A DNA stretch of 64,000 nt, from positions 361,539 through 425,538 of the forward strand of contig RBKR01000029.1 in assembly GCA_004835665.1 (NCBI GenBank), written 5' to 3'. The notes below the pieces were generated by a model. That model made no database searches. It was not told the DNA's origin and worked only from the letters and a program-made list of their open reading frames with translations. Shown here in pieces: positions 34,235 through 44,416 of the stretch. The translations under genes and the position numbers were made by a program. Source of the stretch: Phoma sp. XZ068. Its lineage: Eukaryota > Ascomycota > Dothideomycetes > Pleosporales > Didymellaceae. The number at the start of each line of letters is the position of its first letter. Position 1 is the first letter of the stretch.

Positions 34235-35357
34235 ATGTTCTTCACCATGCAGGCAATCATGATCAACCCTAGGCAAGCATGCGATAGGTAATTTTCTCTG
34301 TCCATGACGCTGAACCGCAGTCGCTAAAAGACAATGACAGGTGCCATCAAAAGAAGATACGATGCGTCCGTAAGACTGACAGCGAATGCAAATCTTGCAG
34401 AACGGCAGGCGTCGCGTGCACATTTTACGCTAAACGCAGGAAGAGTGGACGCAGATGTGAATCCACTATGCCCGACACAATACCCGAACCGTGCCTGGAA
34501 AAGCATGACCCAACTCCAGTGAATTTGGAGGCAACATCCGTGACTGGCAACTTGTCTTCGGCCCAGGATAACTTCGCACCGGTCAGATTTTCAGAAGCCC
34601 AGAGAAAAGAAGGCATCTTGCAAGACGCACTTCGCCAACTTAGGTGTGTGTTTTCTCTCAGACCGTAGGTCCTATTGAAGCCCGACCTTCACTCATGATG
34701 AACCAAGACTGAGAAATGCGAAGCTCCGAGACATCACCAAGCACTGGAAGCATCCGCCTACCAGAGATGGTTGCAACAGAGGTGCCGCCAGCATCTGGAC
34801 AGAGTCCGTATGAGGCACTTGAGTTCAAGACAGCCACTGCCGATCACGCTGAAGAGGAAATGATTGATACAGGGGCCGATCCTCAAACCAGAAATTTCGC
34901 GGCATGTCTCCATGCTAGCACTCCCGCTCCCGTTCCACACACGACAGGTACCTTGGAGATTCCCGTCTACCTCTCGGGCTTTCAGGCTGCACTGAGCGTC
35001 AACATCTACCTGCCAGTCTTGCACTGTCCGCCTTCATCGACTTCACTGCTCAGTATCACCGAGTACTTGACTGCGTTTGCATGGTCTCCCTCAAGCAGTC
35101 CCTTGATCCAAGCGGAATGTAGAGAGCTTCTCCGAGCCCTTTCAAGGATAGCTAAGGATCTGACGCCTATGATTCGAGACGAGGCAATGAAAGACTTCCT
35201 AGTGCTTCTAAGTCGCTTGGGACAGCAAGTGCCCATAAATAAAGGCATCTGGGTTGAGCTTTGTGGTCTGGGCAAAAGAAAGGCAGTCGTACGACACCAG
35301 GGAAACCTGAAAATGATAGATATTGACAACGTGGCTAAGGTCTCCATGACAGGTTGA
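34235..35357 (+). CDS. Zn(II)2Cys6 DNA-binding protein, tandem copy 1
   Basis: Probable nuclear transcription factor. Three exons (34235-34287, 34341-34664, 34724-35357) give 336 aa. The zinc cluster crosses intron 1: ACDRCHQKKIRC, then ECKSCRTAGVACTF, giving six cysteines with C-x2-C-x6-C spacing in the first half. Intron 2 (GTAGGT..GCGAAG) was fixed by comparison with copy 2, where the equivalent donor falls at the same codon. Both middle exons are exactly 324 nt. The C-terminal part has STPAPVPHTTGTLEIPVYLS and SVNIYLPVL, then a helical SLIQAECRELLRALSRI and LLSRLGQQVPINKG. There is no fungal-TF middle homology domain, so this is a short Zn2Cys6 protein. An in-frame ATG at 34025 is less likely as start. 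Confidence 0.8.
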
Positions 35358-36041
35358 AGTGACCTGCTTTTTTACTACTTAGATATCATTATTGTTGAAG
35401 GCTAGACCAAGTTAGCTCATGTCTACACTCTGAAGAACAGACGTATGCTAATTTGCTGATTTTCGAGATTTGCAACTTTCAAGTCTCGACAGTACTCGTC
35501 CTGGTGATTCTCTTGTGGCCATGAAGTCTTACAAGGAAGACCCGAAAACGTAATTGGCTAAGATACGTGACACGGGAGACAGCGCGTTGGGGTTCGTCAT
35601 TAGCTGCAGGTGTGTGCCACATGCTTGCGTTTGATGACATCCGGGGCGCTCTGTGCATGAATCGGGCCTGTGCGTATGGACCAATGTGAAGATAACAGTG
35701 CCCTGGATGGAGCTGGACTTGTGGGCGAACCATCGTCCACTTTAACATCTCCGCTCCGGTCAACAGTCTACTGTGAAAGCCCCAGTGCTTTGTGTCGTTG
35801 ATTCCTTGGAAGGTTGATTCTGTGCCCGACATGCCGTCCTCGAGTCGAAGACCAGGACCATGTCGGGAGTGGGTCATTTCTGCACCGGCTTGTGGCGTCA
35901 AGGACCGATACCCCTGTCAGCATGCAAGCTGCCAAGTTAGCCAATAGCACCAACATGTGGACTGATAAATTACCTCGAACCGCCGCTGACTTGTCTGATC
36001 TTCACTGAACACACTTGGAGCGAGATTGAAAGCCTCTGGGT
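35358..36041. other. spacer between tandem Zn2Cys6 genes, contains duplicated promoter
   Basis: Holds the copy-2 version of the 34.1-kb promoter block. A 140-codon minus-strand frame at 35479-35901 lies here but lacks any feature, is not conserved in the other copy, and is not annotated. Confidence 0.5.
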
Positions 36042-37201
36042 ATGGAAAAACTACGCAAATGTGTCATTTTCTCTAATGGTTCTCAAAAGCGAGCCCGGCA
36101 TAATCCTTACAGGCGAGCTTGCGATAGGTGAGCCCCTAAGTCTGTCCATGACATTATTGAACAAACTGACCTCCGATGACAGCTGCCGTCAACTGAAGAA
36201 ACGATGTCTTCCTGCTGGAGTAGACAGCAAGTGCAAACATTGTGAAAAATTAGATTACATGTGCACGTACCATTACATACACAGGAGAACAGGGCGGCCT
36301 AGAGGAAAAAACACAAAAGTGGTCTCAAAATCGTGCGAAGGAAAACAAGACGCGTCTCGGAGATCTTTAGCTGAAGGGCTCATTCAAGGCAGTTCGCCTC
36401 CACCTCAGCGCCATCGTGCACCAGGGAGCTTTCAAGAGTACCAGAGAGTTGAAAGCCTCTTGCAAGCTGCACTTCACAGTCTTAGAGCCGCATTCTCTCT
36501 TAGCTCGTAAGTTCTACCAACGCCCAGCATTCTATCAATCGTGGACCCAAGCTAAGAAGCATAGTGACGGGATACAGCCAACTGCTGGAGGCAAAGGCCT
36601 ACCAAGTGCGATGGTAGAGGAGACGCCACCAACTTCTGAAAGGCAAAGTCCGTCCGAGACTATTGAAGTCGAGCCAGCCACATCGAATTGCTCTGGAAGG
36701 ACCTTTGATGCAAAAGCAACCTCACAAACGAATGAGCCCACAGCATATATTCGTGCTCTTACACCTGCTCCTGTTCCTCATAAGACATGCGCCTTGGAAC
36801 TTCCGGTTCACATCTCAGGGTTTAAGGCTGTATTAAGCGTCAAGATTCACCTGCCAGTCTTAGACCCTTTGGACCCAGCTTCGGGTTCCATTTTCAGCAT
36901 TACCAATTACCTGACCGCGTTCGGGTGGTCGCCTTCTAGCAGTGAATCAATCCAAACGGAATGCCGAGAACTTCTTAGGAGCCTTGCAAGGATAGCCAAG
37001 GAACTGATCCCTATCGTTCGTGATAAGGCGGCCAAATCTTTTCTTGTGCTTTTGAGTCGCTTGGGACAGCAATTGTTCTTGAAGAAAGGTATGTCAGTTG
37101 AGTTGTGTGGTCTGGGCATGACAAAGGCTGTTGTACAACATGAAGGGAATGTGAAGATGGTTGGCTTTAACCAGATAGCCAAGCTTTCATCCACAGGCTA
37201 A
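36042..37201 (+). CDS. Zn(II)2Cys6 DNA-binding protein, tandem copy 2
   Basis: Three exons (36042-36127, 36183-36506, 36565-37201) give 348 aa. The leader MEKLRKCVIFSNGSQKRARH precedes the cluster RRACDSCRQLKKRC, then SKCKHCEKLDYMCTYH, then HRRTGRPRGKN, a typical basic linker. Intron 1 (GTGAGC..GACAG) splits the cluster after ACD at the same site as in copy 1, and exon 2 has the same length, 324 nt. The C-terminal domain is shared with copy 1: LTPAPVPHKTCALELPVHIS, SVKIHLPVLDPL, ESIQTECRELLRSLARI, VELCGLGMTKAVVQHEGN. Both copies are open, so neither is a pseudogene. They form a direct tandem duplication of about 1.75 kb. Confidence 0.82.
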
Positions 37202-37214
37202 AGAAAATATTTCA

Positions 37215-37392
37215 GTGTCCTTCTTAGCAACATCCATTTGATCTCGTCAAAGTCATGGTCTCCCAGAACCTGCTACTCCTCACCTTGCCGATATAACTGC
37301 TCTAATTCTGCCCACTTGCCCTGGCAATGCAGCACCGACGCACGGCTATCGACGCTCGTCAATGTAGATGGGTGATGCCATCCGAGTTCATG
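37215..37392 (-). pseudogene. TPR-repeat fragment joined to truncated orphan gene
   Basis: On the minus strand the frame reads GWHHPSTLTSV, then VLHCQGKWAELEQLYRQ, a stop, then VLGDHDFD. This is a kinesin-light-chain-type TPR unit like those in the 39.4-40.5 kb gene (GWQHPSTLTSMNNLALVLQH). The change comes directly after the truncated coiled-coil copy 3, so the two sequences were probably joined by rearrangement. Confidence 0.6.
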
Positions 37393-37751
37393 TACTTTAC
37401 CTTCAGGGATTGCCGATGCAGGTTCTTGTACAAGTCAACATCTTCCACTGTTGCCTGCGAGCAGTCCGTGCCGTGCAAGTGGGGACGAATACAATTGGGA
37501 GACGAGTATGAGTACATCATGTGTTTTGTCTCAAGTCCTGGAAGCGCACAAGGCAGGTATTCTTTCAAACCCCAAATGTGTCGCTTGTTAGCAGTGCTGT
37601 CTGTGCGATGCCGGTTATCATTCATTGGTCCTTTGTTGATACATTCTGTCTCACTTGAAGTCGGATATCGGTTGATCGAGTACCGTCTGCCATGCCTTCG
37701 CTGGATCAAGGATCGCAACATTATGATGCCGATGCTCCGTTTCTGTTCCAT
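37393..37751 (-). pseudogene. coiled-coil orphan gene, module copy 3 (3'-truncated)
   Basis: A single open frame from ATG 37751 covers the conserved upstream block (SIGIIMLRSLI, RRHGRRYSINRYPTSS). It runs on to HLHGTDCSQATVEDVDLYKN, equivalent to exon 1 of the 20.77-kb gene. After YKNL the similarity stops: the acidic middle and the coiled-coil exon are missing and a TPR fragment follows. It is divergent from the intact membrane-protein gene at 37865, about 110 bp away, as in the 20-kb module. Confidence 0.55.
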
Positions 37752-37864
37752 TCTTACCCGATAGGCAAGCGCTTCGACCGACCTATTGCTGCAGATGTAG
37801 CAGCCGTGAGTTATAAGAACTTGGTCTCGTCAATTCGGCATCATATCAACATCTCATACCCATT

Positions 37865-38713
37865 ATGGACCGCACATTTCTCATTGGCTTTACAACCAGT
37901 TATTCCATCAGTTTGCTCATGACCATTTCACTCTTATACGCTGATATCAGAAGACATAGGCTGCAAGCAGCGACCTACTTGGAGAAGGTCTTAGCTATTG
38001 TCTTCGGCTTTGGTCAGGTAGCGATCATAATGGCTGCAATCATATCCGTAGTGGTTGCCTTTATCACCAAAATTCAGGCGTATTGGCTAGAACCACTCTT
38101 CTTGAGTACTCTCCAAGCTGATGTGGCAATCAACGTATGTTATCTCATTCAGCATATACCTCCAAACTCACCCTTACCAGTTCACTCGGAATCTACGCTT
38201 CACTGATCATTCGACCTGGACAGTTGTATACGTATATATAGCATGTTTTTTCACCATAACACTGGAGTTCATATTCCGCATAAGGCATGGATGTGCTTCC
38301 TCACCATACAGCGTCTTTTGTTAACCAACGGTAGGAACGAAACTTCACAACACGGATATGACTCGTTCCTGTATCTTGCTATTTTGCCAACTCTTGCCTT
38401 AACAATCTCAGGTCGGCGGCTATGCGCGCACAAACGAGCAGGCGGAAGCGGCCCAGTTTATAAAAGGTTGTTGTTTGCCTTCGTAATCTCGAATGCCGCT
38501 GCAGCGCTCTGCCAGCTGATCACTGCTATGACTATCTACGTTCACTTGGTCGCACACGGGGTGATAAGTGACTGGCTCAATCAATGCATGTTACTTGTAC
38601 GTATTAGCACAATTTTCGAGGCTTTTCTGACATGGACAGGCCTGTACTTCAACTCAACTTCTGTGCCCTCTCGTTTTCTGTTTGGGCCGGGTGACGTCTT
38701 ACCGAGTAGCTAG
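37865..38713 (+). CDS. integral membrane protein, about six TM helices, module copy B (intact)
   Basis: Three exons (37865-38134, 38181-38319, 38412-38713) give 236 aa. Introns are GTATGT..ACCAG (phase 0) and GTTAAC..CTCAG (phase 1). The second donor is weak but is the only one that avoids a TAA and restores frame. Hydrophobic helices: FLIGFTTSYSISLLMTISLL, VLAIVFGFGQVAIIMAAIIS, YWLEPLFLSTLQADVAIN, WTVVYVYIACFFTITLEFIF, LLFAFVISNAAAALCQLITA, and SMLL-like CMLLVRISTIFEAFLTWTGL. Short basic loops lie between them. The fold resembles small fungal multi-pass orphan proteins; no transporter or receptor signature is seen. A frameshifted paralog lies at 19.6-20.4 kb. Confidence 0.7.
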
Positions 38714-39406
38714 TTTGGACAACTATGTGGGTCACGAGAGCAATATCAGGCTCAATAATTTCTGAGAGCAAATAAAGTCAAACGGCGATAATATGTTTAT
38801 ATTCGTCATTTTCCGATTGTACCTGTATGATAGCATACCAAACAATATTTTCGGCGCTACTATTGGTTCAACCCTTGGTCAGTGTTAGTATTAGCTACAC
38901 TGGAAGGCACGCCTTAGTGACAGCCCTAGCGGTCGTTCAATTGAGAGAGCAGGAAAGCGGAGTATGGTTGTGCGGGAAAAGTGTTGATCTGACACTAGTA
39001 CTCCTATGGGAGGCGTTTAGGTAGCTATCATCTCCCTTCTCGTGATCAACGCAGTTACTTACCTGGAGACCTCCCGACGCCGTTTGACCAGCCAGCCTGG
39101 AACACTCAGTGCTCGTCGGCAGCCTCGACGGCCGCAAGCCCGATTTGCAAGCTAACTCCTAAGTAATCTGAATACAGCACATAATTGAACCATCGCCAAG
39201 GTTTCCTCAACGATCCGCGATAGTCTAGAAGCAGTGACAGCAGCGGCTGAGGAGGCTACAGAGATGGGGAACCGACGCCAGAGGTGAATTGAGTTATCAA
39301 GACAAAAGAGGGCTAAGGTACAAAGGCAAGAGTCTACGTTGCATGGAAGCTAGAGAGTGCTCCACATGTATGTACAAAGTCTCCGCTCTTAGCATATGGC
39401 CCCCAA
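38714..39406. other. no supported gene
   Basis: One 65-codon plus-strand frame (38827-39024) starts with a hydrophobic stretch, but it has no counterpart next to the other module copy. It is left unannotated. Confidence 0.4.
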
Positions 39407-40462
39407 TTACGACATTTTGAACTTGTCTTGATGCTGCAGAACCAACGCAAGGTTGTTCATGCTCGTAAGTGTGGAAGGGTGTTGCCATCCAAGCTCTTCT
39501 AGTTTTCCTTCCAGTGACTGCCAATTCAGCTCCTCAGATTCCTTGTACTTGCCCTGAAGCTGCAGCACTAGCGCCAAGTTGCTCATACTAGCAAGTGTCG
39601 TAGGATGATGCTTTCCAAGAGTCTCCTGAAAGCCATTGAGAGCTCGCTGGTTCAGCTTTAATGCCTGCTTGTATTTGCCCTGATGCTGTAGTACTAGCGC
39701 TAGATTACTCATGCTTGTTAGAGTATCCGCATGACATGGTCCCAGCACCTTCTTACTGCCTTGAAGTACCAAGCGATTCAGGTCTTCTGACTCCTCGTAA
39801 CTGCCCAGGCGCTGTAGCGTTAACGCTAAGTTGCTGATGCTTGTAAGTGTGAAAGGATGCAGCAAGCCCAATGTCCGCTTGAACCCTTCCAAAGCCCGTC
39901 TGTTCAGTCCCACTGCGTCACTGTGGTATCCTTGGCTTGACAACACCCCAGCCAGGATTTCCACGCTCAACAAAGTCCGTTGGTCATTCGGTCCTAGTAC
40001 GCTATCTCTCACAGCCAGCGCTTCAGTGATCATCTTTTGTGCCATGGTATAATCCCCTCGCTTCCATAAATACCATGCCACATTCGTGACCATCTGTGCC
40101 CACGCTTCCCATGAATTGAGAGTGATCGGGACACAATTATAGGCCCAGTCAACATACGGAAGCAGCTCCTGACATCTTTTCCAGTTCTCAAACTCTCCAG
40201 TAGGAAAATTCCGCGCCAAGTACTCCAGGCATGGGTCGTCATCGTTGCTTTCTACTAACAAAACAGTCTTTAGACCTTTGTTTGCCAGTCTGTCTTTCAT
40301 GTGCTGAAACCAGTTTTTCGAAAGTCGCAGGTTGTTGTACGATCGCTGACGACGTTTTGGCTTGATTTGATTGTTCAAATCCGTACGTTTCTCTAGCACC
40401 CTGAACTTGAGGTATTCCAGCAAACTAGGTACATAAAGGCCCGTCTCAAAGGTCAAGAGCAT
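39407..40462 (-). CDS. TPR-repeat protein, C-terminal part of an NB-ARC/TPR-type STAND protein
   Basis: 351 aa, open. The region ARNFPTGEFENWKRCQELLP marks the link between ATPase and repeats in fungal NB-ARC-TPR proteins. It is followed by at least five 42-residue kinesin-light-chain-type TPRs, such as HPFTLTSISNLALTLQRLGS and HADTLTSMSNLALVLQHQGK. The ATPase and any effector domain are absent upstream. An acceptor-like TCTAATCAG precedes the frame at about 40483, so a 5' exon may exist, but none with a P-loop is visible before the next gene. It is either a truncated NLR tail or a stand-alone TPR protein. The repeats stop abruptly at FKMS. Confidence 0.6.
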   Translation of the reverse strand: MLLTFETGLYVPSLLEYLKFRVLEKRTDLNNQIKPKRRQRSYNNLRLSKNWFQHMKDRLANKGLKTVLLVESNDDDPCLEYLARNFPTGEFENWKRCQELLPYVDWAYNCVPITLNSWEAWAQMVTNVAWYLWKRGDYTMAQKMITEALAVRDSVLGPNDQRTLLSVEILAGVLSSQGYHSDAVGLNRRALEGFKRTLGLLHPFTLTSISNLALTLQRLGSYEESEDLNRLVLQGSKKVLGPCHADTLTSMSNLALVLQHQGKYKQALKLNQRALNGFQETLGKHHPTTLASMSNLALVLQLQGKYKESEELNWQSLEGKLEELGWQHPSTLTSMNNLALVLQHQDKFKMS

Positions 40463-40882
40463 ATTCGCTGGGGCTGATTAGAAACAAGAAATCTTTATAG
40501 AGGTAAGAATGGCTGCTCAAACAGTATTGATGGACTTGGGTAGAATTCTGCCATCCAGGCAACTTTTGTTTGCTGAAAGGGCGGGTACTGCAACCTTGAA
40601 AGTGTTGCCCGATAACTGTTTCCTTGCCAAAGCCCGAGTCACAGAAACATAATCTCGAGAGTGGGTTAACTGTTTTCAGTCAGAATTGCTGAGTACAGGA
40701 ACCTGTATCCCGCAGTTTAATCGCGCTTGGACCCGGTGCAATCGCAACCAGGGTTCGGAAAGTTCACATTCGTCCAAAGCCGTTCTACGAGAAAGGAGCA
40801 CGTGAAAACGCAGGGATTGCGGATAAATTCGACAGTTAACTAAACACAAGCAACGAGCTCTGAACTGCTAACCCCTTTCGCC

Positions 40883-41509
40883 TTATACACTGAAGCTGCA
40901 TTCTTTGTTCCGCGAGATACAGTTGGTGCACTCAACAAGACCAAGTTGCTCCGCAATGCGGCACGAATTGAAGAAGCCGTCGCCATCGCAGCAATTTTGG
41001 CACGGAGTAACGGTGAGGTTGGTGACGTTCTGGGCGCAGTGGAATATAACCGCAACGAGTCGTCCTAATGGCCAGCCATCCGTGCTGAAGCAGATATGTT
41101 CGTAGCTGCAATCGACCATGGCGCGCCAGTCAGGATTGCTCGCGAACGAAGTGATGGCCCTGATCTTCTGGACATAAGGGTTACCAGTGCTCGTGGGGAC
41201 GTGCCTGTGAATAGCTGTTGCGAGATCGTTGACAGCAGCCTTCGTGTTCAGCTTGAGAGCACGACTCCTCTTCACTCCGCTGAGTTAGCTCTCAAGTTCC
41301 TCATATCTGCTAGGGTATATGGTAATATACTCACACCAAACAACGAGTTCATGCCAATCCTCGTTCTCGGGAATATAATGGCCATTGTGAGGTAGCGTCA
41401 ATGGGCGTCGAGGATAGTCTTCACGGCCACCGCCGCCAGTAGAGCGCTTGCAACCGGTGTTGGCGTAAGTATCAGTAGTGAGATTGACATGACCGCGGAG
41501 AGTGACCAT
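40883..41509 (-). CDS. DUF3716-like cysteine-rich protein
   Basis: Two exons (41509-41337, 41279-40883) with GTGTGA donor, CTAAC branch and CTCAG acceptor, phase 2, give 189 aa. The C-terminal part PCQNCCDGDGFFNSC followed by VECTNCISRNKECSFSV has the C-x2-C...C...C-x2-C...C arrangement of the DUF3716 zinc-binding-like domain found in many filamentous fungi. The first exon starts MVTLRGHVNLTTDTY. Two further exon-1 frames are shadows. Function is unknown; lineage-specific expansion of this domain is known. Confidence 0.65.
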
Positions 41510-41789
41510 AGTGTTGTCATGGAGGAGGGAAGGTGGTCGAGGGAAGGGTAACGTTTATATACTATAGCTGGCGCGTGGTTGGCGCGTGCTTACCGCGCAA
41601 TCAGGCGGACGTCATATACGCAAACGGGATCCCGATTTGAGAAACACAGTTTACCGAATCAGTTGATCGAATTTGTAAAGACTACATGTTGCTAACGTTG
41701 TATACTGCCTGCCTAGCGGGACTCTGCTCACATCGGCTCAAAGCTCAAAGAAGCTTCACCAAACTCGCCAACTCTGCCCTAACTCAAAT

Positions 41790-44120
41790 CTATGGAGCGG
41801 TAGCCATTATGTTAGGGGGAAGATCACCATTATCGACGTCAACTCCTGCCATTAAATTCTCGTCATCGTCGGCGTCTTCTTCTTCCTTACCGCCTCTATC
41901 GCTGCTCTCGGCCCCAGGATCATCTCGCTCGTTTTCTGGAAAGAGCCATGGGGTTTTTAGAAGATCGTCTGAGGTCAGGGGTTTCTGGGTCTGCGGGTGG
42001 AGCTTTTGAACCTTACATGCCTCGAAATAGGTCTGTCTCTGTACGTAGGACACCTCCATGGTTGAGAATGTTTTCTTCCCATATTTTTGTCCTGCGAGTT
42101 GCGCGAATTCTGTTCTGTCCAGAAAATCTGGGTCGGGCACGCCCTTGTACTGTACGCTGATATAAGCATCTTGAAGACGTTCTTTTGCTCCGCGGCGCAC
42201 GTAGCCCTCCGCTCGAGGCATCACCACGACTGGGCCGATTTTCACAATTGGATGATCCCCTCTTATGTCTTTCCTTCGTTGCTTAATGTTGAATTCGGAA
42301 ACTTTCTGATCAGCCAACCTCTCTGCACCGCCTGGTCCCAAGTCGCTGCCTCTGAAAACTTTGAGGTACTCCATCCCTGGCACATCGAGGCCAGCATTAA
42401 CAAAGTAACGATTGTACCTTGCATTATCTGACATAGCGGGTCTTGTTGCTACGAGAGGCCCATGCTCCGTCATGCCATCCTCATACTGGAATACCTTGGC
42501 CATACCTGCTCCAAAGTTCAGTGAGGTGATATCAAGATTCCGGAGCATCTCCTCTGACAGGTTGGTTCCAGCAACGTGATTTGTCGCAGTTCCGGTAACC
42601 ACCTTTGCTGCAGGTGCCGTTGCTCCAGATTCATTGGGTGGTTTTACTGAAGTTTCAGCAGATGAACTTGCTGCAGGACCGCTGGGAGGCTGTCTTAGTT
42701 CTATAGCGCGCACCACACTGACCGCTGCCTCTTGTTTTCGGAGCTGCTCCGTGAGCCTTTCAAGATTAACATTCACTTCGTCGTAATGCCCGTCCTTATG
42801 TTGGTCGAATATCTCTTTGAGTATAGACATAGGTAAGCAGTGAACGGTTTCTGTCTCTCGTTTTAGAGTTACAATGGACTTATCAATCGTTTCCAGTTTC
42901 TCAATTAGGCTACTTGCCTTGAGAATAGTCTGATCTGTAGTCGTGCTGCCGTCACTTACGCTTAAGACAAAATCATACAAAGGTCTGGTAGCCGTGTCCC
43001 ATAGATCAATCTCGTCAAGAGTCGGTCGTTCTAATTCTGCCTTCATTGTGAAGTAAAGATCCTGATTCTCTTGAGAGGACATAAAGTCATTGAACATTTT
43101 TGTTGCGCGGTCACCCAATACTTGGGTGGGTGGAATGCCCTTGCGTTGTAGATTATCAAGGAAGATCAAACTTGTTTGGAAAAGCTTCTTAGTCTTCTCC
43201 TTTCGGGCTTCCAGCCTTCTCTTGGCTGTATCCTTCTTGGCTGTCAATTCAACAGACTGCGCGGGACTACATGACGCGAGCTGTCGATCGTAGTCTTCAA
43301 TCTTCTTTCTCCACGCTGCTTCAGAAGGCGAGTTGTTGAGTCTATCAACTGCTTTCTCTATGGAGTAAATCTGCGCGCAGAGCTCTTCAATAGGGAACTT
43401 CCACATCCTAAGTAGTTCTTCCTTTGAAGGCTGTCCGGTTTCTTGAATGCAGCGGTTGTGGAGCTGTTTTCTACGCAGCACCTTTTCGCTCTCGGACTTT
43501 CCTGAAAGCTCCTCTTCGAGGCTCTTTAGCCTTGCTTGGTAGAGCGCATGGGCTTTGGTGTTGAATTCTACATCGACGTTCAAGGTTTTATAGCAGTAGT
43601 TCTCAATGGTTTTGTTTACTTGGTTTACAACGTTCTGTTTGGGGCTGGACAACTTGGCCTTACCGCCTGGAGCCCATTGGAATCTAAGTATGTGGTACAA
43701 TCCTCGCCATTCCTTTTCGACTCGTTCAGGCCGTTTCTCAGGAGCTGTTTTGTTTGATCGCTCACGCATGTAATTCAAGAAGCCTTCGTTGGCGGTAATG
43801 GCCACTTGTCTCTTATCTTCAGCATCTCTTTGTGCCCGTTGCGCTTCGTCAAGGTTCTCTTCATTGTCCGAGCTAGCTTGAGAAGAAATGTCACTTTCTT
43901 TGTCTGTTTCTTCCAAGGCATCACTATCCACTTCTTCAAGACCCTCTCCCTGCTTCTGCGTTTGCTTGGGCTTTGGCAGTGACTCTACAACTGTAGCCTC
44001 GCTCTCGTTTCCTTCTGCGTCCTTCTTCTCTGTGATTCTGTACTTTCCCTTCTTCTTCCCGGCTTTGTTACTGCTCAAGGGTGCCGAGGATGGACCGGAG
44101 AGAACAAGACTTGTTGACAT
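41790..44120 (-). CDS. large intronless coiled-coil protein, unknown, 776 aa
   Basis: One uninterrupted frame from ATG 44120, unusual for this intron-rich neighbourhood. The N-terminus is Ser-rich with a basic KKKGKYRITEKK. Then comes an acidic stretch (EVDSDALEETDKESD), a long charged helical region (about 90-480) with a probable coiled coil (LKSLEEELSGKSESEKVLRR), an Ala/Ser linker and an acidic C-terminal tail (EEEDADDDEN). Residues about 540-740 are more globular: FQYEDGMTEHGPLVATRPAM, NAGLDVPGMEYLKVFRGSDL, LQDAYISVQYKGVPDPDFLD. No transposase, helicase or nuclease motif is visible. A mobile-element cargo gene is possible but unproven. Confidence 0.75.
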   Translation of the reverse strand: MSTSLVLSGPSSAPLSSNKAGKKKGKYRITEKKDAEGNESEATVVESLPKPKQTQKQGEGLEEVDSDALEETDKESDISSQASSDNEENLDEAQRAQRDAEDKRQVAITANEGFLNYMRERSNKTAPEKRPERVEKEWRGLYHILRFQWAPGGKAKLSSPKQNVVNQVNKTIENYCYKTLNVDVEFNTKAHALYQARLKSLEEELSGKSESEKVLRRKQLHNRCIQETGQPSKEELLRMWKFPIEELCAQIYSIEKAVDRLNNSPSEAAWRKKIEDYDRQLASCSPAQSVELTAKKDTAKRRLEARKEKTKKLFQTSLIFLDNLQRKGIPPTQVLGDRATKMFNDFMSSQENQDLYFTMKAELERPTLDEIDLWDTATRPLYDFVLSVSDGSTTTDQTILKASSLIEKLETIDKSIVTLKRETETVHCLPMSILKEIFDQHKDGHYDEVNVNLERLTEQLRKQEAAVSVVRAIELRQPPSGPAASSSAETSVKPPNESGATAPAAKVVTGTATNHVAGTNLSEEMLRNLDITSLNFGAGMAKVFQYEDGMTEHGPLVATRPAMSDNARYNRYFVNAGLDVPGMEYLKVFRGSDLGPGGAERLADQKVSEFNIKQRRKDIRGDHPIVKIGPVVVMPRAEGYVRRGAKERLQDAYISVQYKGVPDPDFLDRTEFAQLAGQKYGKKTFSTMEVSYVQRQTYFEACKVQKLHPQTQKPLTSDDLLKTPWLFPENERDDPGAESSDRGGKEEEDADDDENLMAGVDVDNGDLPPNIMATAP

Positions 44121-44416
44121 TGTTAAAGATAAATTCTTTAGTGGATGATGCGAAAAAGGCTAATTCTCAAGACCAGCTTAAGAATCTATATTTGCGTTTG
44201 TTATGCCTGAGTAAACCCTGGCAGCGAGTAATTTATATAGAGCAGTGGAGGGCAGAAAACGTAGTCTTGTTAGTCGGGAACTGAGTTACAGAAAGCAGGT
44301 CTGCGAATGCATTCACAGAGATAGGGACAGGTGACACCGAAAACTGATTTCAGGAAGACCACCCTAACTTAATAAAGATCGCTTGGACTGGTACGGCAGC
44401 CAAATCAACAAATATC

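Noticed and set aside
35479..35901. 140-codon minus-strand frame between the Zn2Cys6 copies
   Set aside because: Not open in the duplicated counterpart at 34.1 kb and without features.
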